64,000 nucleotides of DNA from Ochrobactrum vermis. Its GTDB lineage: Bacteria; Pseudomonadota; Alphaproteobacteria; Rhizobiales; Rhizobiaceae. The first letter of the stretch is position 1. Every line of letters begins with the position of its first letter. The notes beneath the pieces were generated by a model. That model did no database searches, was not told the DNA's origin, and was given only the letters and a program-made list of their open reading frames with translations. The DNA is taken from contig NZ_PCOC01000002.1 of assembly GCF_002975205.1 (NCBI RefSeq), positions 1,503,001 to 1,567,000 of the forward strand, in the 5' to 3' direction. Position numbers and translations under genes: made by a program. Positions 27,109-34,354 of this stretch are shown here, piece by piece.

Positions 27109-28281
27109 CTAGAGCTTGACCCAGCCACCGTTTTTCTGTGACGAGCGCACGCAGGCATCAATGAAAGCGACGCCCTTCAACCCGTCATCGACGGTCGGAT
27201 AGATCACGGCGCTGTCCGGCTTTTTGCCGTTACGACGGGCCTCGATGGCATTGGCCGCTTCCGAATAGATCGTAGCGAAAGCCTCCAGATAGCCCTCCGG
27301 GTGTCCGGCCGGCACGCGCGTCACGCGGGCCGCAGCAGGACCGACGCCGGCACCGCCCCGCGTGATGAGCCGCTTCTGCTCACCAAAAGGGGTAAACCAG
27401 AGATAGTTCGGGTCTTCCTGCGCCCATTCAATGCCGCCCTTCGTCCCGTAGACACGCAGGCGCAGCGCATTTTCATTGCCCGGCGCAACCTGACTGCACC
27501 AGAGCATGCCCTTCGCGCCGTCTGCAAAACGCAGCATCACATGCGCATTGTCGTCCAGACGACGCCCTTCGACAAAACTGTCGAGATCAGCTGCAAGGCT
27601 GTCGAGCGTCAGCCCAGTCACGAACGAGGCGAGATTGAAGGCGTGCGTACCGATATCGCCGGTCGCACCGCCCAACCCCGATTGCGCCGGATCGGTGCGC
27701 CAGACAGCGCCCTTGGCACCGGTCGCTTCAACCGCTTCGGTCAGCCAGTCCTGCGCATATTCCACCTGCACCACGCGCAAATCACCCAGCTCGCCATTGG
27801 CAATCATCTCTCGGGCCTGTCGCACCATCGGATAACCGGTGTAATTATGCGTCAGTACGAACAAGGCACCGCTTTCATCCGCGGCTTTTTTCAGCTTCTT
27901 CGCATCGGCAAGCGTCGAGGTCAGCGGCTTGTCGCAGATGACATGGATGCCGCGTCGCAGAAACTCCTTGGCAGCTTCATAGTGAACGTGGTTCGGCGTC
28001 ACGATAGAAACGGCTTCGATCCCGTTCTTCAGCCGCGCCTCGCGAATAGCCATGTCCTTGTAGCTGGAATAGATGCGGTCTTCGGCCAGTCCCAGTTCAC
28101 GCCCCGAGGCTTGCGCCTTTTCCGCTGATGACGACAAGGCGCCTGCCACCAGTTCAAACCGGTTGTCGAGCCGCGCCGCCATACGGTGAACGCCGCCGAT
28201 AAACGCACCTGCGCCGCCGCCTACCATGCCGAGGCGGATACGGGGAGCAGCTGTTTCCGTGGTTTTAGCTTCGATGGTCAT
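27109..28281 (-). CDS. Gfo/Idh/MocA family sugar dehydrogenase
   Basis: A 390-residue NAD(P)-dependent oxidoreductase. The Rossmann loop GMVGGGAGAFIGG lies at residues 18-30, the family (E/C)xKP motif appears as CDKPLTS, and the C-terminal substrate domain has GDIGTHAFNLASFVTG. The catalytic Lys is in the KP motif. Members oxidise or reduce sugars, inositols or sugar acids. It follows the TIM-barrel isomerase gene by 15 bases and shares its operon with a sugar ABC transporter. Such dehydrogenase-isomerase pairs often process keto-sugars or inositol-like polyols, but the substrate here is unknown. Confidence 0.88.
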   Translation of the reverse strand: MTIEAKTTETAAPRIRLGMVGGGAGAFIGGVHRMAARLDNRFELVAGALSSSAEKAQASGRELGLAEDRIYSSYKDMAIREARLKNGIEAVSIVTPNHVHYEAAKEFLRRGIHVICDKPLTSTLADAKKLKKAADESGALFVLTHNYTGYPMVRQAREMIANGELGDLRVVQVEYAQDWLTEAVEATGAKGAVWRTDPAQSGLGGATGDIGTHAFNLASFVTGLTLDSLAADLDSFVEGRRLDDNAHVMLRFADGAKGMLWCSQVAPGNENALRLRVYGTKGGIEWAQEDPNYLWFTPFGEQKRLITRGGAGVGPAAARVTRVPAGHPEGYLEAFATIYSEAANAIEARRNGKKPDSAVIYPTVDDGLKGVAFIDACVRSSQKNGGWVKL

Positions 28282-28296
28282 GTCAATCCCTATGTC

Positions 28297-29349
28297 TTAC
28301 AAGCCAAGCATACGACGATTGGCAGCGTCATCGGTGCCACCGGCTGCGAAATCGTCAAATGCCTTGTCGGTGACGCGAATGATGTGCGCCTTGACAAATT
28401 CAGCGCCCTCACGCGCACCATCTTCCGGGTGCTTCAGCGCGCACTCCCATTCGACCACGGCCCAGCCGTCAAAGTCGTTCGCGGCCATCTTGGAGAACAC
28501 CGCGCCAAAATCCACCTGACCGTCGCCGAGCGAGCGGAAGCGGCCTGCACGGTTTACCCAGCCCTGATAACCGCCATAGACGCCCTGCCGTCCGGTCGGA
28601 TTGAACTCCGCATCCTTGACGTGGAACATCTTGATACGGTCCTTGTAGATGTCGATATTGTCGAGATAATCGAGGCACTGCAGGACATAATGCGACGGGT
28701 CGTAGAGCATATTGGCCCGCGGGTGATTTTTGACCTGCTCCAGAAACATCTCGAAGGTCACACCGTCGTGCAGATCTTCGCCCGGATGGATTTCATAGCA
28801 GATATCGACGCCATGTTCGTCGGCGTGATCGAGGATCGGCTTCCAGCGTCGGGCAAGTTCCTCGAACGCGGTTTCCACCAGACCGGCAGGACGCTGCGGC
28901 CACGGATAAACAAACGGCCAGGCCAATGCACCGGAGAAGGTTGCATGCGCACCGATACCAAGATTGCGCGATGCGCGGATCGCCATCTTTACCTGCTCGA
29001 CCGCCCAGGCCTGACGCGCTTTGGGATTGCCGCGCACTTCGGGCACCGCGAAGCCGTCGAAAGCTTCATCATAGGCCGGGTGCACCGCAACGAGCTGGCC
29101 CTGCAGATGAGTCGAAAGCTCGGTTACTTCGACACCGTTCTGGCGCGCCACACCGGCGAATTCGTCGCAATAATCCTTCGATTCAGAAGCTTTCTTCAGA
29201 TCGATCAGCTGGCTCGCCCATGTGGGAACCTGCACCCCGGCATAACCCTTTTCGGCAGCCCATTTGGTGATGCCATCCCATGTGTTGAACGGCGCTTCAT
29301 CGCCTGCGAACTGCCCAAGAAAAATGCCGGGGCCCTTGATCGTCTTCAT
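28297..29349 (-). CDS. Sugar phosphate isomerase/epimerase family TIM-barrel protein
   Basis: A 350-residue AP endonuclease 2-type TIM barrel (xylose isomerase-like fold). Metal-ligand regions are seen as VDICYEIHPGEDLHDG (Glu, His), NMLYDPSHYVLQ (Asp, His), MFHVKDAEF (His, Asp) and VVEWECAL (Glu). The start is the ATG at 29349 with AGGAG seven bases upstream; an adjacent TTG is less likely. It follows a strong terminator, so it may have its own promoter or depend on read-through. It probably isomerises, epimerises or cleaves the product of the neighbouring dehydrogenase. Confidence 0.88.
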   Translation of the reverse strand: MKTIKGPGIFLGQFAGDEAPFNTWDGITKWAAEKGYAGVQVPTWASQLIDLKKASESKDYCDEFAGVARQNGVEVTELSTHLQGQLVAVHPAYDEAFDGFAVPEVRGNPKARQAWAVEQVKMAIRASRNLGIGAHATFSGALAWPFVYPWPQRPAGLVETAFEELARRWKPILDHADEHGVDICYEIHPGEDLHDGVTFEMFLEQVKNHPRANMLYDPSHYVLQCLDYLDNIDIYKDRIKMFHVKDAEFNPTGRQGVYGGYQGWVNRAGRFRSLGDGQVDFGAVFSKMAANDFDGWAVVEWECALKHPEDGAREGAEFVKAHIIRVTDKAFDDFAAGGTDDAANRRMLGL

Positions 29350-29434
29350 CAAATTTCTCCTGAATATGCTCGGACCCCGCCATCAACCGGCATCGAGCAA
29401 TTTGAGAGCGCGTTTCGCGCTGCATATCGGGAAT

Positions 29435-29473
29435 GAAAAGAAAAACCGTGCGCCTGCTCAGGCAGGCGCACGG
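29435..29473 (-). terminator. Strong intrinsic terminator inside the sugar ABC operon
   Basis: CCGTGCGCCTGC and GCAGGCGCACGG form a perfect 12-pair stem with a four-base loop at 29446-29473. On the minus strand it is followed directly by TTTTTCTTTTC (29445-29435). It lies just after the binding-protein gene and before the isomerase gene, so it should separate transporter expression from catabolic gene expression. Confidence 0.9.
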
Positions 29474-29485
29474 TATTTGAACACC

Positions 29486-30448
29486 TTAGAACGGCGAATC
29501 CGGGAAATAGAAATCCTTCGCATTGTCCTTGGTGACGAGCGTTGCATCGAGGATGTAATTACCGCTCACCGGGATCTGGTCATAGAAATGACCGGCAGCG
29601 AGTTCCATAGCCGTCGAAACCATCGCTGGCGGATAGAGAACGTCGACCGGCACAAGCTTGTCGCCATCCATCACCTTCTTGATCATGTCCTTGGAACCTG
29701 CGCCGCCCACGACATACTGAATGTCGCTGCGGTTTGCCTGCTTGATGGCTTCGAGCACACCGACAAGCATGTCGTCATCCTGTGCCCAGACCACATCGAT
29801 CTTCGGATATTTGGTCAGGAAGTCCTGCATGACGCGGAAAGCATCGTCGCGGTTCCAGTTGCCGTACTGGCGGTCCAGAACCTTCACGTTGGCGCCTTCA
29901 ATGCCCTTGTCAAAACCGTCCTGACGCTGCTGATCGATCGGAATCGGCAGACCGCGAATGACGACGACCTGCGCATCCGGCGTGGTCTTCTTGATATATT
30001 CGCCAGCCACCTGTCCGAGCGCCGGGTTGTTGCCAGCCACATAGAGATCGCGGATAGAGTTGTCGTTGCTGCTTGGCGCACGATCAACCAGAGCAACGAA
30101 GGTTCCCTTGTCCTTGATTTCCTTGATGGCGTTGACGAGCGGATCAGGATCGGTCGGCAGAACGACCAGCCCATCGAGGCCCTGAACGGCCAGATCCTGC
30201 AACGCATTGGCCTGCGATGCCGCATCGGGCGACGTCTTGACGATGACGTTGAGGCCCGGATGCTCGGCCATCAGAAGCTTCGCCACGCGTTCGGCGTGAT
30301 AGACGACGCCTGCCGTCCAGCCGTGATCGGCAGCCGGAATCGACACGCCGATCGTCACTTTCTTGTCCTGTGCGCTTGCCGCGCTGCCAAAGGCCAGCGC
30401 ACCCGCCGTCAATGCGGCGAAAGCAAGCTTCATCAAATTCCCTCGCAT
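29486..30448 (-). CDS. Sugar ABC transporter periplasmic binding protein
   Basis: A 320-residue receptor of the RbsB-like pentose/hexose-binding fold. The signal peptide is about residues 1-27 (MKLAFAALTAGALAFGSAASA). The mature part starts KKVTIGVSIPAADHGWTAG, then has LVVLPTDPDPLVNAIKEI, FVALVDRAPSS and VVWAQDDDMLVGVLEAIKQ. The start ATG at 30448 has GGGAGGAAG upstream; an internal ATG at 30433 is possible, and the frame further upstream lies in a hairpin region. The gene is bracketed by a large hairpin before it and a terminator after it, which suggests separate control of its level. The ligand is unknown. Confidence 0.88.
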   Translation of the reverse strand: MRGNLMKLAFAALTAGALAFGSAASAQDKKVTIGVSIPAADHGWTAGVVYHAERVAKLLMAEHPGLNVIVKTSPDAASQANALQDLAVQGLDGLVVLPTDPDPLVNAIKEIKDKGTFVALVDRAPSSNDNSIRDLYVAGNNPALGQVAGEYIKKTTPDAQVVVIRGLPIPIDQQRQDGFDKGIEGANVKVLDRQYGNWNRDDAFRVMQDFLTKYPKIDVVWAQDDDMLVGVLEAIKQANRSDIQYVVGGAGSKDMIKKVMDGDKLVPVDVLYPPAMVSTAMELAAGHFYDQIPVSGNYILDATLVTKDNAKDFYFPDSPF

Positions 30449-30568
30449 AGTCTTCCTCCCAGTAAACGCGGGGCTCTCATTCCTCTCTGGCTGGAATCGC
30501 CCCACCAATCCCGCCAACCTCGCAAATCCGGAGTGGTAAACCGCTCCGTCTCTTCTCTTTGTTTCCAG

Positions 30569-30609
30569 GCATGTCTCCCGAAGCCCGTTCCTGCTTCCGG
30601 GAGACATGC
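30569..30609 (-). promoter_or_regulatory. Large intercistronic hairpin between permease and binding-protein genes
   Basis: GCATGTCTCCCG (30569-30580) pairs perfectly with 30598-30609, extended inside by AAGC/GCTT with one bulge. It begins one base after the permease stop. No U tract follows in the minus-strand transcript, so it is more likely an mRNA processing or stabilising structure for the downstream receptor gene than a terminator. Confidence 0.6.
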
Positions 30610-30610
30610 T

Positions 30611-31612
30611 CTATCGCCGCGACAGCGAACGCTGCACCAGCATGGCGATAATGATGATCGCGCCCTGAATGGCTCCGAGCAGATATTCGCTGACGAAGCT
30701 CGACAGCAGCATGATGTTGCCGATGATCTCCAGAATGAACGCGCCGCAAATCGTGCCCCAGATACGGCCCACGCCGCCGCGCAACGCTGTGCCGCCAACC
30801 ACGACAGCAGTAATCGCTTGCAGTTCCCACATCAGGCCGGTCGTGGCCGAAGTCGAGCCGAGGCGCGGCACATAGAGAAGCACGGCCACAGCGACGCAAA
30901 GTCCCTGGATAACGAAGGCAATGGTGCGCACCTTCTTGACCGAAATGCCGGAATAGCGCGCCACGTCCTCGTTCGATCCGACCGCAATGACATGGCGGCC
31001 ATAGCGTGTCCGATAAAGAACGAATGCCGCAAGCGCCGCCGTCACGAAGATCACGATGACCGGCACGGGCACGCCAAGAACGGAACCGAAATAGGCCGGG
31101 CGATAAAGTGCTTGTATGTCCGGGTTGCGCAAGGTGATCGCGCCGCCCTGCGATAACCATGTCGTCAGACCGCGATAGATGCCCATCGTGCCAAGCGTGG
31201 CGATAAAGGGTTCAATGCCGCCAACCGTCGTTATCAGGCCGTTCAACAGACCGCAGGCCGCACCGACGATCAGTGCCAGCATCACGGCGGCAATCAGCAT
31301 CATCACCGGATCGGCAATCACCCCGCTATTCATGAACAGGATCATGATACTGGCGACGAATGCCACCATCGCGCCAACCGACAGATCCAGCCCGCCGGAT
31401 GAAATCACATAGGTCGCGCCAAGGGCTATGATGGCTATAAATGCGCTGCGTGTTGCGACATTGAGAAGATTATCGACACTGATGAAGTTCGGGCTCGCAA
31501 TCGCGCCCAGAACAAGCAGCAAGGCGAGCGCGATAAACGGGGCAATTGCCCGTAGATCCCAGTCCTTGGACGTCCTCGGCACTCTGCTTTTATCGGCTGC
31601 AACCTGTGTCAT
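30611..31612 (-). CDS. Sugar ABC transporter permease (RbsC-like)
   Basis: A 333-residue inner-membrane protein of the BPD_transp_2 family with about ten helices. Typical elements are ATYVISSGGLDLSVGAMVAF near residues 65-85, GGIEPFIATLGTMGIYRGL near 130-150 and the C-terminal GGTALRGGVGRIWGTICGAF. The length matches RbsC-type permeases for pentoses and hexoses. The start ATG at 31612 follows the ATPase stop by 21 bases. It forms the channel with the ATPase encoded at 31634-33157. Confidence 0.92.
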   Translation of the reverse strand: MTQVAADKSRVPRTSKDWDLRAIAPFIALALLLVLGAIASPNFISVDNLLNVATRSAFIAIIALGATYVISSGGLDLSVGAMVAFVASIMILFMNSGVIADPVMMLIAAVMLALIVGAACGLLNGLITTVGGIEPFIATLGTMGIYRGLTTWLSQGGAITLRNPDIQALYRPAYFGSVLGVPVPVIVIFVTAALAAFVLYRTRYGRHVIAVGSNEDVARYSGISVKKVRTIAFVIQGLCVAVAVLLYVPRLGSTSATTGLMWELQAITAVVVGGTALRGGVGRIWGTICGAFILEIIGNIMLLSSFVSEYLLGAIQGAIIIIAMLVQRSLSRR

Positions 31613-31633
31613 CTACTTCCCACTTTATTGTTC

Positions 31634-33157
31634 TTATGCGGCATTTTCGCCTTCAACGCCGGTTGCAAGCACGACGATGTCGTGTTCCGTCATGCGGTCG
31701 CCTGTCACCTCACCGGCAATCCGCCCTTCCCGCATCACGACGATGCGGTCGCAGATACCGATCAGCTCCGGCATTTCCGACGAAACGACGATGATCGACT
31801 TCCCCTCATCGGCCAGATTGGCGATGAACTGATAGATCTGCTCCTTCGTGCCGACATCGATGCCACGTGTCGGTTCATCGATGATGACGATGGACGGATC
31901 GAGCATCATCATCTTGGCAAGCAGAAGCTTTTGCTGGTTGCCGCCCGAAAGCTGGCCCGCCAGAATATCCTTGCGACCGGTACGGATATCGAACTCGCGA
32001 ATTGCATCATCAAGCGCAGTGCGCTCCCGGGTGCGATCGATCTGCAGCCCGCTGACGAATTTCTTCAATGAAGCAAGTGTCAGATTGACGCCGAGATCCT
32101 TGGACAGGAGCAGTCCTTTGCCCTTCCGATCTTCGCTGAGATAAACGATCCCCGCCTTCTGGCTTTCATGCGCATTGCGAAAATGAACCGGCTTGCCATT
32201 GTGGTGCGCGTCGCCCTTGCCGGGTCGCAGACCAACAATGCCTTCCATCAGTTCCGTGCGTCCCGCGCCGACCAGACCGGCAAAGCCGAGTATCTCGCCC
32301 CGGTTCAGATGGAAGCTCGCACTTTGCACATAGCCGGGTACGCTGAAACTATCGATTTCAAGAATGGCAGCGTTGTCATGCCTGCTTGCGCGGTCAGGAT
32401 AAAGCTTTGCAACGTCACGACCGACCATCAGGCGGGCCATATCGGAAGGCTGCAATTCTGAAGCCAGATGCGCCGAAACGAGCTTGCCATCGCGAAGCAC
32501 GGTCACGCGATCAGATATTTCCTTCACTTCCGGCAGGCGGTGCGAGATGTAGAGAACAGCGACACCCTTCGCACGAATATCGCGGATGACTTTCAGCAGC
32601 GCTTCCGTCTCGAATGGCGTCAGCGAAGCGGTCGGCTCGTCGAATATCACCACACGATGCGGCACCAGCAGCACGCGGGCTATCTGGACAAGCTGGCGCT
32701 GTGCTATCGACAGGGAACCCACGACCGCATCCGGATCGATATCCGCGCCGAGGTCACGGATAGCCTTGCGTGCACCCTCGCGCATCGACTTGTCATCGAC
32801 GACCAGGCCACGGTTGAGCTCGCGACCGAGATAAATGTTCTGCGCGACTGTCAGATCGGGCGCGAGGAGAATTTCCTGATGCACCAGCACAATGCCCTGC
32901 GCTTCGGCCTCCACCGGTCCCGAGAAGGACACAGGTTTCCCGTCAATGCGGATTTCCCCGCTCGTAGGACGTTCATTGCCTGCGAGCAGCTTCATCAGCG
33001 TCGATTTTCCGGCGCCGTTCTCGCCGATGATGGCGTGAACTTCACCACCGAAAATGCGCAGATCGATATTTTTCAGAACCTGAACAGGACCGAATGATTT
33101 GGAAAGCGACACAGCCTCCAGCAGTGCATGCCTGTCGTCTTTTTCCGGCGCGCTCAT
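31634..33157 (-). CDS. Sugar ABC transporter ATP-binding protein (RbsA-like)
   Basis: A 507-residue double ATPase of the sugar CUT2 class. The first domain has Walker [17 protein letters not shown] near residues 40-55, a diverged signature SIAQRQLVQIARVLL and VIFDEPTASLTPFE. The second has [13 protein letters not shown], a full signature [14 protein letters not shown] and IVIIDEPTRGIDVGTKEQ. The start is the ATG at 33157 (MSAPEKDD); a TTG six bases upstream is in frame. It heads a minus-strand operon whose upstream region holds a site shared with the xyl control region. The sugar transported is unknown. Confidence 0.92.
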   Translation of the reverse strand: MSAPEKDDRHALLEAVSLSKSFGPVQVLKNIDLRIFGGEVHAIIGENGAGKSTLMKLLAGNERPTSGEIRIDGKPVSFSGPVEAEAQGIVLVHQEILLAPDLTVAQNIYLGRELNRGLVVDDKSMREGARKAIRDLGADIDPDAVVGSLSIAQRQLVQIARVLLVPHRVVIFDEPTASLTPFETEALLKVIRDIRAKGVAVLYISHRLPEVKEISDRVTVLRDGKLVSAHLASELQPSDMARLMVGRDVAKLYPDRASRHDNAAILEIDSFSVPGYVQSASFHLNRGEILGFAGLVGAGRTELMEGIVGLRPGKGDAHHNGKPVHFRNAHESQKAGIVYLSEDRKGKGLLLSKDLGVNLTLASLKKFVSGLQIDRTRERTALDDAIREFDIRTGRKDILAGQLSGGNQQKLLLAKMMMLDPSIVIIDEPTRGIDVGTKEQIYQFIANLADEGKSIIVVSSEMPELIGICDRIVVMREGRIAGEVTGDRMTEHDIVVLATGVEGENAA

Positions 33158-33384
33158 AGGCAACCGCCTACAGCGAACTGCCGAATCTGGCGCTCGCTAA
33201 ATTTGCTCTTTCCAGATGCTTTCGGCGATATTTCTGGCTGCACGTGAACTCCTCCCAAAGCGTCACAATAAAAAGCTTAGCTTTCGTTTTGAGGTACGTA
33301 AAGCAAAATATGCACTCCAAGACATTATCAAACCGGAGAAGCCCTGCCCTTGCAAGGCTTCTGTCTATACATGGAACAGCCCAA
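33158..33384. promoter_or_regulatory. Control region of the second sugar ABC operon
   Basis: A 227-base gap between the ATPase gene and the uronate dehydrogenase gene, both on the minus strand. No gene was found. A direct promoter call was not possible by eye. It holds the operator-like TGAGGTACGTAAAGCA at 33290-33305, about 130 bases upstream of the ATPase start, so a leader of up to 100 bases is likely. Confidence 0.5.
33290..33305. promoter_or_regulatory. Candidate operator shared with the xyl region
   Basis: TGAGGTACGTAAAGCA has a central TACGTA. Its first 13 bases are the exact reverse complement of 23114-23126 in the xylF/xylR control region. Counting the flanks, TTTTG and CAAAA also pair about the same centre. 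This suggests that the same LacI-type regulator acts at both places. Confidence 0.5.
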
Positions 33385-34182
33385 TCAATCGTCCTGATGG
33401 ATCGGTTCATCGACAAATGTTCCGCCCTGATAGAGCGCGAGCGCCGAATCCGGTGCAGGCCGGGGCGTTGTCTTCTCGAGCCCGGCCCGGAAACGTTCGG
33501 CATTGTCCTTTGGGTGCCAGCCGAGAAAACGGGCCGGACTGTTGTCCCACCACATCGAATCGTTGTTCGATACACCCCAGATGACGGGACACCCAAGCAT
33601 CGGTGCCCGGAAAACACACTCGATCAGGCTGGCAAAATCGTCATATGACATCCAGGTGGAGAGCATGCGATGATTGCGCGGTTCTTCGAAGCAGGAGCCT
33701 ATGCGGACGATTGCCGTCTCCTGCCCGAATTTGTCGTGATACAGGCTGGCGATGGACTCGCCGAAGCATTTTGAAACGCCGTAAAGACCGTCGGGTCGCG
33801 TGGGCACCATTGCGTCGATATGCTCGTCCTGCCGATAGAAGCCGATCGTGTGGTTTGAGCTGGCGAAAATAATGCGCGGATGGCCGTGCACCCGCGCCGC
33901 TTCATAGAGATTATACATCCCGACGATATTCGCGTTGAGTATCTTGCTGAAAGACGCCTCGGTCGAAATACCGCCGAGATGCAGAATACCGTCACAGCCC
34001 TCGACAAGGCCCATGACGGCATCCAGATCGCCGAGGTCGCATTGAACCAGCTCTTCATTGGGTTTGGCTTCGCCCAGATCGGCAACGTCGGAAAGGCGCA
34101 GCAGCTCGGCCTGGCCGACCAGCTTTTCGCGCATCACGCGCCCCAGTCCACCCGCTGCACCGGTAATCAGAAGTCTTTTCAC
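33385..34182 (-). CDS. udh: Uronate dehydrogenase (NAD-dependent)
   Basis: A 265-residue short-chain dehydrogenase that oxidises D-galacturonate or D-glucuronate to the aldarolactone with NAD. From memory it closely matches the Agrobacterium enzyme throughout: LLITGAAGGLGRVMRE (4-19), VQCDL, HLGGIS (68-73), ASSNHTIGFY (107-116), and Tyr134 and Lys138 in LYGVSK. I chose the GTG at 34182 because GGAG lies six bases upstream and it gives 265 residues, the length of the Agrobacterium protein; an ATG at 34194 is the alternative. No galactarolactone isomerase or keto-aldarate genes are nearby, so the rest of the pathway must lie elsewhere. Confidence 0.9.
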   Translation of the reverse strand: MKRLLITGAAGGLGRVMREKLVGQAELLRLSDVADLGEAKPNEELVQCDLGDLDAVMGLVEGCDGILHLGGISTEASFSKILNANIVGMYNLYEAARVHGHPRIIFASSNHTIGFYRQDEHIDAMVPTRPDGLYGVSKCFGESIASLYHDKFGQETAIVRIGSCFEEPRNHRMLSTWMSYDDFASLIECVFRAPMLGCPVIWGVSNNDSMWWDNSPARFLGWHPKDNAERFRAGLEKTTPRPAPDSALALYQGGTFVDEPIHQDD

Positions 34183-34354
34183 GAAAATCTCCATTCGGAC
34201 GGGATAGGGCAAAATTCGACCGTTCGGCTTGCGGGCGTCAACCCACGTCAACGGTGATCCTATGGATGGAAAGCAGCGTCCCCTCCCAGGTATGTCGCCG
34301 CAACTGCATCATACATGTCCGAAGGTGACGGTCAACGCCGGCCCAGCCCTCAGC

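Noticed and set aside
29264..31156. A 630-codon open frame on the plus strand
   Set aside because: It lies antisense to the isomerase start, the binding-protein gene and part of the permease, has no domain pattern, and is rich in Arg, His and Ala as expected for the reverse of a high-G+C gene. The minus-strand genes explain the region fully.
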